This document shows positions 33,795 to 46,450 of a stretch of DNA of 64,000 nt, piece after piece (position 1 is the first letter of the stretch; each line of letters begins with the position of its first letter). Position numbers and translations under genes: made by a program. The notes beneath the pieces were generated by a model that was not told the DNA's origin, did not search any database, and saw only the letters and a list, made by a program, of their open reading frames with translations. The stretch is from Nemertoderma westbladi (lineage: Eukaryota; Xenacoelomorpha; Nemertodermatida; Nemertodermatidae), in the NCBI GenBank assembly GCA_032718475.1, contig JAUCBJ010008928.1, positions 1 to 64,000 on the forward strand. The letters run 5' to 3'.

Positions 33795-36270
33795 CTAATA
33801 AACAAAGGCATCCGATTTGTCGAATGAAATAGTGTACTTTGGGTTTGGGTGTAGCTCTCCAAAAAGCCCGTTCAACTGAGTGTACCAAGTCATCGTTTCC
33901 CCATTTGAACTTCTGTTATACGGCCCGTTTCCCATTTCTTTCCAGGTTGGTCTTGATCCACTAACAGTACTATATCGCCAATGGATACATTTTCCTTCTT
34001 GGAAAACCATTTGGTCCTGAGTTGGACTGAAGGTAAATAGTATCTTTAGAAGTGTGTAGCGAATCGCTGAGATAGTAGCTGCATCATTTGCCAAGTACAT
34101 CTCAACAGTTCATTGCCATCCTGTGGATCGGATTTGGGCAGCATGGTCACTGGTTTTCTTAGTAAGAAATGGGATGGTGTGAGGGGTTCCATCGCTTGTG
34201 GACTTGACGAAATAGGCAGGAGGGGTCTATCGTTTAAGTAGCTTGATATTTCCTCCAAAAGAGTTCTGAGCAGTTCGTCGGTCAAATAAGCCTTACAGGG
34301 GATGATGTGATGAAACGCGACCTTTGTAACTTTTATCAACCGTTTATCAACTTCAAAGGGCCCGAAGAGATCCACGCCGGTGTTGGTGAAAGGGGGCTGA
34401 TAACAATCGATTCTTTCCATCGGGAGCACCGCTTCCAATTGCGTCATTGGCTTGCTATAAATCCTTTTGCAAGTTATACAGTTTTGTAGTATCTGGTTAA
34501 GAGCCGCACGAGGGTGAACTAGATAAATAACACGTTCTGATCTCGCTTAATATATGTTCTCTCCCGGCGTGATAGAGTCGATAATGAACGTCTTGTATCA
34601 ACTTGGTTTGAATCTTGGGATCGAATATTAATATGGGGAACATAGTATCCCTGGAGATAGGAGCATTAGTGAGGCGCCCTCCAACTCGAATTAACCCGCT
34701 TATCATAATACTTGAGAATTTGTCCTCCAATGGAGTCAAGGGGTCGACGCTGAGCTGATTATATTTCTCAGGTTTCAAAGCCTTTTTGAAATTCTCAATA
34801 ATTGTAAATTAGATTTGTCTACTTCATTGGGTGTTAAGCCTACTACAACAGGTACGGATTTGGTACTATACCTATAGTGGAAAAGTTGTTTTATTATAGT
34901 TATAGCCATACATATCTTGTCCCATGAGCTATAATGGGTCATGACTCGGGCTATTAGTGGGGATAGGCCTATATCAGGTAAATCTAATTGATTTGTGGAT
35001 ATTTTGGGGTTGTCTGGGACAACTTCAGCCCTGGGTTGAATACTCGGGAGAGGGTCTGAATTTTGACTGTCTAGTTTGTTTACATAATTGTTGGTTGCTA
35101 TATCAATGGGTCTGAATAGCTTGTACTTGGATGGTCTGGTTTTTGTTTTACGATTTCCAGACCCTTAACCTGTCTCATTTCCTCAGGAGTAATATGAGCA
35201 GGCCATTGGTCCTCTGTTTGGGAAAGGAAATCTGGTCCATTCAACCAACACTTAGAGTTTATCAGGACTGTTGTGGGTTGCACCACGGGAAGGTATGTCC
35301 GCGGGGTTTTGCGGTCCAGGAATGTACCTCCATTGTTCTAATTTAGTGCGGTTGAGTATCATGGATACTCGATTTGTGATGTACATACTAAAAACCACAA
35401 ACGGTGTTAGTTAAATATTCTAGCAGTATGGCTGCATCCATCCATAAAACTGTCCTGGAAATTATGAAGTCGGTCTCGTCAAGGATATTTTTGGCGACAA
35501 TCATCGCTAATTACGCGGCCTTTAGTTCGGCCCTTGGGAAGTCAAGTCCTTACTCTTAATCAGAGATTGGGACGCAACGAGGGACACCCGAGTGTCTTGG
35601 GGTGTTGTAGCTCTATAGTAAGCTATGATGCCAATGCCCTTGTCACTTGCGTCACCAAACACATGTGTGTGATGGCAGAGCATTGGGGAAGTATGCTCGG
35701 GGTACCCGAAAGTTTTCAATATCAGGTCCACCTGGACCAGTTCATTAATAAATCTCCTGCCAGGGGTTCATCCCATGTAAGATTCTGGTCCCACATGGTT
35801 TTTACTATCTGCCTAGCTTGCAAAATTACAGGACTTATAAAACCTATAGGGTCGAACAATGTACTTAATATGCTAAGACAAATACGCTTAGTACGTACAC
35901 CTGGAGGCCTAACCTGGACCTTAAAAAACATTTCGTCAGGTGAGTATCCCATCGAAGACCGAGGGTTTTAGTTGCCGGTAAATCGTCTTTGCTCAGGTCT
36001 AAGTCGTGGCTGCCCCTTTCCTTCTCGGGTATGGTTGACAGGAATTCCCGGGAGTTGCTGATGAACTTGGTTAAGCAGAAGCCACCTTTCTTCAAGCAGT
36101 CGACTGTTCCCTTTGCGATGGACACGGCCTATTGTACAGTAGGGACTGAGTGTAAGTTGTCAATCATTTAAATATTACGTTTAATGTTGTTGATGACTTC
36201 AGACTCATATAGGTGTTTCTTGTCATCTGCAGTGCGGGACAAGATGGCAGGAGTTGGAAGGGCTGGACAT
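33795..36270 (-). pseudogene. Degenerate BEL/Pao pol
   Basis: From high to low coordinates the minus strand gives RT (ADDKKHLYESEV near 36230, then LKKGGFCLTKFISNS and ATKTLGLRWDT), the RT-RNase H connection (TLFDPIGFISPVILQARQIV), RNase H (HVFGDASDKGIGIIAYYR), the linker (WLNGPDFLSQTEDQWP), the integrase zinc region and core start (YHAGREHILSEIR; PPFTNTGVDLFGP) and the C-terminal part. These pieces lie in different frames and are separated by stops. The integrase core has lost its middle, jumping from 'VDLFGPFEV' to 'LRTLLEEISSYLNDRP', so two of the DDE residues are absent. It is a different, older subfamily from the element at 57.8-64 kb. Confidence 0.85.
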
Positions 36271-37209
36271 TAGCGTAGAACTTTACAAAAAATTCGAAAG
36301 TATACAGGTCCCAAAATTTACAATGAGTTACACACACATTGGTGTAGGGGTGCAGATTTATTAACTATTACTCCCAGCTATGTATACTAAAAGGACTGGT
36401 CATTGTATTGAATTGATAAAAAGATTAGAATTGAAATGATTAAAAAAAAACACAACCATCATAAAATACGATATGTCAAAATTATTATTAATATTTTCCT
36501 AATTCCATGACAAAGCCATATACTATTAAAGTGAAAATTAGAGTAAAATAACACCAAAAGTTAGAGCAATTAGACTATTAAATAACTAAGAAACATACTC
36601 CTTTCTAGTTACGCTTATTACTTACACTTACTTGCATTTGCTCTTCCATTTATTAGGTGTGTGGTCCCATGTGCCTGACCTAAATATTTATCCTATACAA
36701 TACAAATTAAATAAATCTGTTTAGCCTTATTTCATTTGTACCGTCTTGTAAGAATTCTATAAATTATCGATTGCAAGGTCTTGACTGTGCTGCAGCCTGC
36801 ATATTGTATGAAATGTTCGCATGAATAAGTTTATCGCCATACATAAGTGATCAATGTAGGAGCAGATGTACGGATGAGTCTAGATGTACGTATTTATGGA
36901 TCAGTTGCCAATGTTCGACTTAGCATAAATACTCAATAAGCAATGTTTATGGTTTCAACATACAAAGTAGCATGTACCCAGCAGTAGCATGTAGTCAGAG
37001 TCTGATTTCGCTATGCCTCACAGAAATTACACTATTTATATGAGGTATACTTGACCCTTCCTTTCATTCTTAAACTGATAATATGACAATTCACACACTG
37101 CAATTTACACGGTAATTTGTATTTATTAGCTTAGCAATTTCGTTAACTTGAATAATAATTTTGCAAGAATTTTGAGAAAGTTAAAACTATACATCGGTAA
37201 TATATATAA
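36271..37209. other. Intergenic sequence
   Basis: No reading frame, long repeat or recognisable element. Confidence 0.5.
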
Positions 37210-39010
37210 TATAGATATACGTTCGGGCTGAAGGGCCACTTTTGTATATCAAAAGTGGCCCTATTGCGACTTGTGGGGGTATTAAAAAGTGGCCCTTTAG
37301 CCCCTTTTTGGCCCTTTAGCCCGAAACCGCAAACGGGCTTGGATGGCCCTTTGTGTATACGGCTCCTCTAAAAAGTTATGCACCTTCATTTTATTGCTAA
37401 ATGAAAACACAATTTTCGGGCCACTAACCAAAATGTATAAAATTGAATTAGGGCCAACAAAGTCATAAGGGCCAAAATTTGCCAAAATTGGCCCTCTTAC
37501 TGTCTGGAATAATACATTATTGGCCCGAACTGAGCTTACTATATAGTGAAGAAAGAAGGGCCATAACAGGCCCTATTTGATGTGACTTCATAACAAATTT
37601 ATCGAATTATTTGAGAAGGAAACGGGCCGAACTGAAAATGAGATAAATAACATTAGTGCCATTATACATTGACCCTTTTGAATCCAATTTGATCCTACAA
37701 ATAAACTGAGTTGAGAATTTGAGTGGCCCACTTGTTTCAAAATTGATTTATTAAATAAAATGACCCGAAGAAGGGGCCACTTTTACCATCATAAAGAATG
37801 AGATTAACAACATTAGGGCCATAAATATACATTGATTAAAATGGCCCGATTTCAATCCAAATTGATGAGTACCTAATCAAATTAACTGAAAAAATTATTA
37901 ATTAGCGGTATTAGTCGAAGTCGATATCAACCTTATCTTGCACATACGGGCTGGAGCATTCGCGCAGCACGAGACTTACCACTCCTACCAAATATCAGAT
38001 GAATCTAATGACGGGTTCTAATTATTACAACTGTGTGTGTGTGGGGTGGTGGTGGTGTCATGTGGACAATGCTATAGAACTAAATAGGGTCAGAATGAAG
38101 TACAATCAGCTTAACAGCATTAGGGCCATACTGTAGCGCCATGGAGATATTTATGGACAAGGCTCTTTAGAGCTAGAACTTAGTAACGAATAACGAACAT
38201 AAGAACTATAAAAGTCCGCCTAGGCATAGAATTTATAATTATGCAATGCTCCTTGTTCTCTCCTACCAAATTTCAGATGAATCTGATGGTTGGTTCTATA
38301 ATTCACAGCTACTTCTACGTTTCTGTCAATTCGCCCCCCTAGCGGCAGACAGGTTAACTTTAAAGTCTGTCTGTGTGTAGAATTTCTACTTAAGCAACGG
38401 CGATAACTGCCCGTTGAAGACATGGGAACTTGAAAGTCTAACCGTACAATACATAAAATATGTTCAAACAAAAATAATGTTTATTAAAATCTACATTATT
38501 TTAGTTTTGGTTAACTGAGGAAAATATTACATTGCAAGTCTTACAAATCATGTTACTATTCATTTCATTTTTTGAGAAAGTTTGACTGGCCCATTTGATT
38601 CAAAATTGATTTATTAAATTAAATGAACGGGAAAAGGGCCACCTTTACTGTCATAAAGAATGAGATGATTTACATTAGGGCCACAAATATACATCTTTTA
38701 CTGTGGCCTTTTGCATCCAAATTGATCTTACCAATAAACTGAGCTGAAAAAGGGCCAGAATGAAATACAATGATGAGCTTAACAGCATTAGGGCCATACT
38801 GTAGCGCCATGGAAATACCGGTATTTATGGATAAGGCTCTTTAGAGCTAGAACTTAGTAACGAATGACGAACATAAGAACTATAAAAGTCCGTCTAGGCA
38901 TAGAATTTATAATTATGCAATGCTCCTTGTTCATTCCTACCAAATTTCAAATGGAATCTGATGGTTGGTTCTATAATTACACAGCTACTTCTACGATTCT
39001 GACATATAGA
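37210..39010. repeat. GGCCC-rich repeat with internal direct duplication
   Basis: AAGGGCCA and TGGCCCTT phrases recur throughout. A 13-bp-stem hairpin AGGGCCACTTTTG/CAAAAGTGGCCCT with a TATAT loop lies at 37232-37262. A segment of about 240 bp at 38091-38330 (from CAGAATGAAGTACAAT to the CACAGCTACTTCTAC phrase) is repeated at 38757-39000. The preceding segment at 37725-37870 is repeated at 38590-38740. The copies differ by several percent. No coding frame. Confidence 0.75.
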
Positions 39011-40900
39011 CACTAGACGTATATAGACACTGTTGACTCGATAGCATGCACTTCTAACACGTTCGTGGGGCCTTCGCGCAGCACGAGGCTCAGTTATGAG
39101 ATACAAATTAAAATTGAGCAATTCTAACACAAAATCTGTATTTAAGAAATTAACCAAACCGCAAATAAATCATAAGAGGGGAAGTTGCTCGCTTTCAACC
39201 CCCTCCCCCTTAATCTGCACCCCAACCCAAAGGTACACAGAGGATTGTTCACAAAAAGGTATTAACAGAAAATTTGTGTTTTAAAAGTAATATATTTTAG
39301 GCGTGGAGGCGACCCAATTTATAAGAAATATTATAACTTACCTTATGACGTTTTAGTATTGATACTGAAATATTAATTTACCATGTCGATGTCACAACAA
39401 AATTATTTAGCTATATTATTTATTCTAAAGAATCTCCATTAAATACTCAGCAATCATTTTGCGAGATAAACAATAAGCAAGCTGTCTTATTACTCTAGTG
39501 CGGAGTCTAACACTATTGCATGTCCTATAGAATTACACCTTGCTGGAATAGTGGTGAGGTGGAACTGGTCGGACTGATTCCTAGCCCAGCAAACACACCA
39601 GACGTGTTCTAGCACATATCTGATGTTTGAGCTAAATCAGTGATTGCACTTTGAGATATTTTGTCCTCTAGCGGCAGACTAGAGAACTGCAGACAGGTGA
39701 GCCTCCTTTGAATGACACAGTTAATGAATGGTCTAGTACAAATATGCCAAGTTTCAGCTAGAACGGGTTTAAAGCAAAGAAAATGTGAGGATATTTAATA
39801 TCTAGACATGTAGCCCTCTAGCGAGTGACTGAGGATTTGATGGTGTCTGGAAGTCCCTAAAAAACAAAACTTATGGTCTTATTGATGCCTACTAATTTTA
39901 GACTCGAAAGTTGTAAATCCGACGAAGTTATAAGTAAGTCAAAATCGTAGCGACGATGATGGCATACAGTACCATTATTGAATGAACTATTTGCCATAAT
40001 TGACCTACCTCCGTAAGAGATAACGTCAGTTCGCAAAGGGTCCGCCAACTCCGCTCTGACCCTATACCCCATGCTATAAAATGTATTCGATCAATATACA
40101 ATTATATATTAATCCACTAGGTGTTGTCAAAATAGTATTCTGCAGTTTTGTACTTGTACAGTACGGCAGAACCGTACCGGTAGGGTAGGCCTATGTCATT
40201 ATTTCGGAGTCTCTAGCCGATCCCCAATTAAATGTCTTAACTTTCAATTTCGTAGAAGATAGACTTTATGATTCTTTTTCAAATTCTATTTTCTAAATTA
40301 AATTTTTTTTCGACCTCATTAGCAGTTGGGCTACATACAAATATCACAATACTGAGAAACTTATTTATCAGTTCACCAGAAGAAAATAAGAGATCTACTC
40401 AGTCCAGTGTGCCCCGTGCTGAAGAGACAGTTGAATTCAAGAATGACAAACTCTACCATTATCTGCATCATCTGCTGAGGAGAGAATGAGCCCCTAGCCA
40501 TCTCTCCTATACAGATGCGGACGGGACCTCTTCTTAATATCTCATTCTATATTCCTGAATCCCCACAGAAATAAGTATCATAAACTTATCTGCTAGTGCA
40601 GAGTGCAGTGAGTTCCCTAACTGGAATACACATGGGATAGTGAAAGAATTATCATTGTGATATTATCAATAAGGGATGAAACCTCACTAGTTTTTACCTA
40701 AAAAAACCAGGAATACCACACCATGCTGTAAGTCGGGTAAAAGGAGACAAGTTGGGAGTTTATTTAATATTATATATTAATAGATACGCCCCAATAAGGT
40801 AAATTAATGTTCGAAGGTAAATTATATTATATATTGTATTATTGTATTAATTATAAAACTCAAGTTAATAAATACAACAGCAGTGTGCGTGATCCGGTCA
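39011..40900. other. Intergenic sequence
   Basis: AT-rich with no recognisable gene. Short frames at 39857-40072 (minus) and 40268-40489 (plus) lack domain features; the latter would begin with a hydrophobic segment but has no other support. Confidence 0.5.
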
Positions 40901-41200
40901 ATTAATAATAATAATAATAAATTGAAGTAAATAATAAAGAGACAAATATCCCGGTGTTTTTAAAAAGGTATATTTATTTCGGATATTTTCGAGTTGGGAT
41001 TAATCTTAATCATTGTATTATTGTAGCTAAATAATAGTAAAGGACTAATAATAATAAAAATAATAAATTATAAAACACAAAATAAAAAGTAGTAGAATAA
41101 TAATAATAGATTTACTATTATTTAAAAAAAATATCACTTTAAAAAATCATCGGGATATTGTCTCTTTATTATTTACTTACCATTTATTATTATATATAAT
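40901..41200. repeat. Imperfect inverted repeat (fold-back), 60-70-bp arms
   Basis: The left arm (about 40901-40970) contains AAGTAAATAATAAAGAGACA then AATATCCCGGTG. The right arm (about 41131-41200) contains its inverse CATCGGGATATTGTCTCTTT then ATTATTTACTTA. About 160 bp of AATAAT-rich sequence separates the arms. This is the form of a MITE or fold-back element. It ends about 140 bp before the ATG of the double PR/SET gene and so lies in its presumed promoter or 5' UTR. Confidence 0.75.
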
Positions 41201-41338
41201 TTATGATATAATCTTGGTTGACATTATGTTGTAACTATTACCTGTGTACCTTTAACTGCGTTGAAATTTACGAATTCCTTTCAAACTTAGGCAGCATTAC
41301 AAATATCTAAAATAAAAACTATATTAACTCCACCAATT

Positions 41339-42856
41339 ATGAGTGCGACCAAAGGATTTAACCCCATAATCGTTCTACTGGCTCTTTATAATATAGCCGT
41401 TGTTCCAGGATTCTTTCAACATGATACAAATCCAATGGATGATTTAGAAAATGCCACAATACTTAGTCCGCTAATCTTTATGCATGAAAATGACATACCA
41501 ATGGGAACACCGAATCGATCTAAGCTAACTGCACCTACTGGATGGATAGAACTTCGTACTTCAACTATACCAGGTGCTGGAATGGGTGCATTCGCTGACA
41601 GGGATTTAACTGCAGGCATATTCTTCGAATATGGTGGTTTACTTGAATATCCTGGAAACCATACGAATGAAACATTACATACCTATAGTTGGAATCTTCA
41701 CAAACATGGAAACAATTCCATAATGCTTCGTTTAAATTCTGAAAATTCTGAAACATCAAATTGGCCGCGATATGTCAATGCAGCAAACTTTTTGGAAGAA
41801 CAAAATGTGATTGCAGAAATGTACAAGGAACATGTTTATTTTATTACAGCTCGAAACATTAGCAAAGGCGAAGAACTTCTAACCTGGTATGGTATGGGTT
41901 ACGCTGTTTCTAGGCCCTACTTTATTCTTCCTTCCAATCAAGGAGTTCCAATACCATTGGGATTGTCGCAGGAAGAATTACATATTAAATCAGGAAATTG
42001 TGAAAATGACAATAAATTAAAAGGCTGGACAGATGACTGTGAGAAAATTAACTTTCCAATAGAACAGGCGCAATCAACAGGTTCACCTAAATTGGGAAAC
42101 CCCTCCATTTACATTCAGAAATATATATTTACCAAACTCCTACCAGCTGTTGTAAATATTACACAGATATTTGTTCAACACAACTCCCCCACTATACCCG
42201 GAATGATCAACAGAGCGATGTTAACAACTCCATCTAACATTATTATTAAGAAATCGTCAATCCGGGGAGCTGGTTTGGGGGCTTTTGCTGCTCAAGATAT
42301 CCCATTAGGTACTATTATAAGACTGGAAGGTAAAACGACAAGAGATATTAAATATCTACAAGGGAGGTATCAATGGATTGCTGCTGTCCAGGATCGGAGA
42401 AAGATAGTTCTTGATTGTGAAGATATTCGATTCTCCAACTGGGCTCGTTTTATAAATTCAGCAAATCACCAGCAGCAACAAAATCTAGTTACATTCCATG
42501 ATACAAACCGTATGTTCATGGTTCTCACTGGCAACATCTTAGCTGGACAAGAACTACTTACATGGTATGGTGTCCCTGACTCAAAAAGACACAATATTAC
42601 AATGGTTCCAGGTGAAGGATTGAAGAGAAAAATGACAATTGCCGCCGAAGCCGGGAGGTTCTACCGCTTGTTTGATGGAGAGAAACCTCATGGATCTACC
42701 AATTTCCCTTTCATCACTCATCTGCCTTTCCTATATAAAGACATACCTGCAATCGAAGCTGTAGAACTTGTCAACGATATTGAAGAGATGAAAGATGATA
42801 AAGTACTACGAAATTATATTGCTTCAATAGCGAAATTTGAAAAATTTTCTCACTAA
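41339..42856 (+). CDS. Secreted protein with two PR/SET (PRDM-type SET) domains
   Basis: An intact 505-codon frame without introns. Residues 8-25 (NPIIVLLALYNIAVVPGF) look like a signal peptide. SET unit 1 covers about residues 72-188: IPGAGMGAFADRDL, FFEYGG, NWPRYVNAANFLEEQNVIA, GEELLTWYGMGYA. Unit 2 covers about 302-412: SIRGAGLGAFAAQDIPLG, NWARFINSANHQQQQNLVTF, GQELLTWYG. The 'NW.R..N.A....EQN' and 'G.ELL.WYG' signatures are those of PRDM-class SET domains, known as lysine methyltransferases or silent relatives. Nuclear PRDM proteins have zinc fingers and no signal peptide; here there are no zinc fingers, several N-glycosylation sites and a C-terminal tail of about 90 residues. Substrate and activity are unknown. 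The units probably arose by internal duplication. The start is the first ATG and gives the signal peptide. Confidence 0.85.
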   Translation: MSATKGFNPIIVLLALYNIAVVPGFFQHDTNPMDDLENATILSPLIFMHENDIPMGTPNRSKLTAPTGWIELRTSTIPGAGMGAFADRDLTAGIFFEYGGLLEYPGNHTNETLHTYSWNLHKHGNNSIMLRLNSENSETSNWPRYVNAANFLEEQNVIAEMYKEHVYFITARNISKGEELLTWYGMGYAVSRPYFILPSNQGVPIPLGLSQEELHIKSGNCENDNKLKGWTDDCEKINFPIEQAQSTGSPKLGNPSIYIQKYIFTKLLPAVVNITQIFVQHNSPTIPGMINRAMLTTPSNIIIKKSSIRGAGLGAFAAQDIPLGTIIRLEGKTTRDIKYLQGRYQWIAAVQDRRKIVLDCEDIRFSNWARFINSANHQQQQNLVTFHDTNRMFMVLTGNILAGQELLTWYGVPDSKRHNITMVPGEGLKRKMTIAAEAGRFYRLFDGEKPHGSTNFPFITHLPFLYKDIPAIEAVELVNDIEEMKDDKVLRNYIASIAKFEKFSH

Positions 42857-43706
42857 GGAATTGTAAAATATTATGTCATGAATTGTTGTAAAACTATTTT
42901 TAGAGGTCTGAATGTTATTATATGAGGTTTATGGGAATAACTGACACAATGAGAAGGAATGTATCATTTAATCATGATATTGGCATATATATGCTACAGC
43001 ATGCATTGACCAAATCTATTGTGGAATTTCATTTCTATCAGAAAAGATATTAGAACGCCATGGGATCATTCAACGGTAGAGTAAGGAACATTTGAAAAAC
43101 ATTCTGAAAAACATAAAGGGCATAGAAATATTAAATGACGGAGTACTCATGCGATGAAAGAGCAAAGGTATTTCTTAATGTGGTATATGGGACGAGATAT
43201 TTAAATGTAAAGTAACGAATGTCATGTGTGTGTCTGTTCGCTTAATTCTCTGTCTATATTTACACAAATTCTACCATTTTTGTCCAAATCAGTAGCTGGT
43301 CAGGTAATTTATTCTAAAATTAATTACAATAAATTGCGAAATCGTTAACTAATATTGATTAAAGTTGTTTTGGAAGACTTATGAAATTGACAACTACTAA
43401 ATTGACTAAATTGACAATAACTATACAAAATATCTAAACCCAAAATTAATTTGATCATACTACAGTGGTGCAGCCACAGTTTACTAAAAGCATTATTTAA
43501 TTGTTTATTGTAAATTTAAAAATGTTTAAATTTCAATAGCATCAGCTTGGTCTAGTAGTGAAATTGGAATCAAACAACTCACTGACAAGGCCACCGCCTC
43601 TGTCGCTCTATATGTGGTATGTCGACCTCAAGCTCAACTTTCGGTAGCGCTAGCGTTACGGGTGATGGGCAAACCGAGGCTACTACTACTGCTAGATCGA
43701 CTGAAC
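42857..43706. other. 3' flank of the PR/SET gene
   Basis: AT-rich sequence with no second gene; a 3' UTR should lie at its start, but I could not fix a polyadenylation signal. The last 100 bases may belong to the LINE 3' end. Confidence 0.4.
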
Positions 43707-46370
43707 TCAGACAGTAGAAATGAGATCCTTCCAGGCTTCCCGATTCTCCATAGTTGTCGCAATTTCGTTTCTCCCAAGTTCAGTATCCCTTTCAAGTTGA
43801 TCTATATATGTTATAGCCGGTCGTCCACGACTACGCTTTCCATGAGTTGGTTGCCAGAGAAGTAGATCTGGTATGACCTCGTCTTTACTTCGCCAGCAGT
43901 GCCCATTGAATCTTAATCTGCGTTCACGGGGGGGTGGTTGATACAGGTGGTATTGTACCATAAAGCTCGGCGTTTGTCATGTGTTGTCTCTAGCTGATGT
44001 TTAGGGCTGCCCTTAGTAGTCTTGTGTAGCAACCATCAATTCGTTGTTCAAGTGATTTAGTGAGTGTCCAGGTCTCACCCCCGTATAAAAATACACTTTC
44101 CACTGTGGCTCGAAAGAACTTAGTACTTAGATCTGATTTCCAGATGGTATCCATTTTTGATAGAGCTACCCAAGCCTTTGCTTTCCTAATTTCTATGTCC
44201 CTTTTGCTACTCTCTTTCCATGATCCAAGGTACTGGAAGTCACCGACCTTCCTTAGTTGATTATTATCAATGGTTGTCAAGTTTCCATCAACATTAAAGG
44301 TCATGAATTCGGTAGCATTTATATGCAATACAACCTCCTTAGCAGCCCTCTCCACTTTATTTAGTAGATGCTGTGCATCTGCTAGCGTATTAGAGAGCAG
44401 GGCGATGTCATCCGCAAAGTCGGTGTCTGTGACTGTAGTTGCCGGATATCTACTACTTCTGCGTTCTTGAAGTGTGAATCCCAGATCTTCACCCTTTGTG
44501 GCGGTCCTCATTGCGTAATCCAGCACAATTACAAATAGTAATGGTGCTAATGTGTCCCCTTGCAGTACGCCAGCCAGGATTGAGAAAAACTCAGTTTCAC
44601 CATCTGGTGAGAGTACCTGCGCTTCTGTGTCACAATATAACAATCCAATGCCTGCAACAATTACTTCTGGTATTCCATAAGCTCTTAGGATTTCAAGCAT
44701 TTTACCTCTATGGATGGAGTCGAATGCCGTCTTGAAGTCCACAAAAGTCATGACTGCGGGGAGATTCTTTGACTTAATTCCTTCAATTAGTCTCTGTAGT
44801 GCAAGTATCTGAGCTATTGTTGATCTACTTGGTCGAAATCCATTTTGGCTCTTACGCAGTAGTTTCTCTATGTGAGGCCTAATCCTATATAGAATCATTT
44901 TATTGTATATTTTTGCAGCTACCACAAGCAGACAGATCCCACGATAGTTTGTTGGTATGCCGAGGTCTCCTTTCTTGGGGAGAGGTTTTAGTTGACCTTT
45001 AGTCCAAATTGGTGGTGGCTTTTCCCTATTTAACATCCGGTTGCAAACTTTCAATAATGGTCTGTTTAGCACTCCGGTTTTCCATACCTCCGCTGGGTTT
45101 TCATCTAATCCACTGGCTTTATTATTGGGCATGCTTTTAATGCTTCTTTGGAGTTCGGCAGGTGTGAAGTCCCCTGTTTCTATAGGTAGTGTCTTGTCAT
45201 ATATTTTCCTTGTAGGGCTGACATCGATGTTTGGTGGCTGCCCAAGCAAGTTGCTGAAGTGATTTTTCCACTTCCCAACACGTTCTTCAGGACTATCGGC
45301 TTTGAGGTGCCCCTTTGCACAACTTTCCCGACCAGATACCTCAGTTACAGTTTGCCAGGTAAGTCTTGATTGTTGCTGTATGTGAGCAGTTGTAATTGCT
45401 TCAGTTTTATCCTGTATGTACTTTTCCTGGCTGATGTTGTAGGCCAATTTAAGATCGTCCTTAGCTTTCTCAACCTTGTTAATGTTTTTGGTTGTTGGTT
45501 GTTCGGTTTTAACTTTGTAGGCTATCTTAAGATCTTCTCTCTTACAAGTAACCTCAGAGTTTTGCCATGGCACATACTGTTTTCGTTTGGGTTTCTGGGG
45601 GATATACCTCTTAGCTGATTCCTTGTGGGCTGTTATTATATTCTGGTATATTGAATTGGTGGATTGGTCTTCATCCATTGACTGAAGTGCTTCAAAGCGG
45701 TTTTGAACTTCTACTGTATAAGCATCCTTTACAGCATTGTCAGTTCTGAGTTTCTCCCAGTCATATTTGATTTGCTTGCTTGTCCTGGGTTTGCTGGCTC
45801 TCAAACTGTGTCTGATCTCTGCAGTCACAATTCTTTGGTACGAACCAATTAGGTTGAACGAGCTGTATGCCTCACAGTTGATCATGCTGTTTCTCCACTT
45901 TTTGTTTATAAGGATGTAATCCAGTTGTGCTTTGGATCCATTAGGGTATTGAAAGGTCCATAGCTTCCCCTTACTGTTTTCGAATGTGCTGTTTCTTGGT
46001 TTCAATTCACATTCTTCCATTAGGTCTAAAAGTAAGTACCCATTTCTGTTAGAACTGGTGTTATAGGTGTAACCCTTGATGTCTTCTGGGCCAATTTGCG
46101 CTTTCAGGTCACCAGCAATGAATTTAACATTGTGTTTCGGAATGTCCTTTATAAGTCCAGTCAGTTCTTCATAAAACTTGACTGCTTGTTCTGGCTCTGA
46201 GGCATTGGTTGGACTGTAGAAACATATAACTGTTGCCTTGGGATTCCCATCAAATGTTGCGATCATAACCCTGGAATTTATAGATTCGATGTTGTTTAGG
46301 GTCTTAAGTGCAAATGGGCTTAGCAGAATTCCTACTCCACCAATTGATGCATTGGCCGAGGCTAGACATA
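43707..46370 (-). pseudogene. 5'-truncated APE-type LINE, endonuclease-RT-C-terminal domain
   Basis: The 803-codon minus frame enters within the endonuclease at IGGVGILLSP, so the 5' end is lost near 46370. Endonuclease motifs are damaged: GDLKAQIG (residues 97-104) replaces GDFN, and SYQRI (187-191) replaces SDHR. RT is complete: NKASGLDENPAEVW, LKPLPKKGDLG, NGFRPSRSTIAQILALQRL, FVDFKTAFDS (553-562), GVLQGDTLAPLLF and DFADDIALLS (661-670). A TAG at 43990-43992 is followed in the same frame by ten more codons. A C7 run near 43931 shifts the frame into RERRLRFNGHCWRSKDE and a GRPAITYIDQLERDTE tail. Same LINE group as the copies at 16-20.8 kb. Confidence 0.9.
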
Positions 46371-46450
46371 TCAAATCATGGAATAACTGAGTTATTAGCA
46401 ATGAAAAATTTATGGAAGCGACAGACGGCGATAAGACAATTCACCGATGA

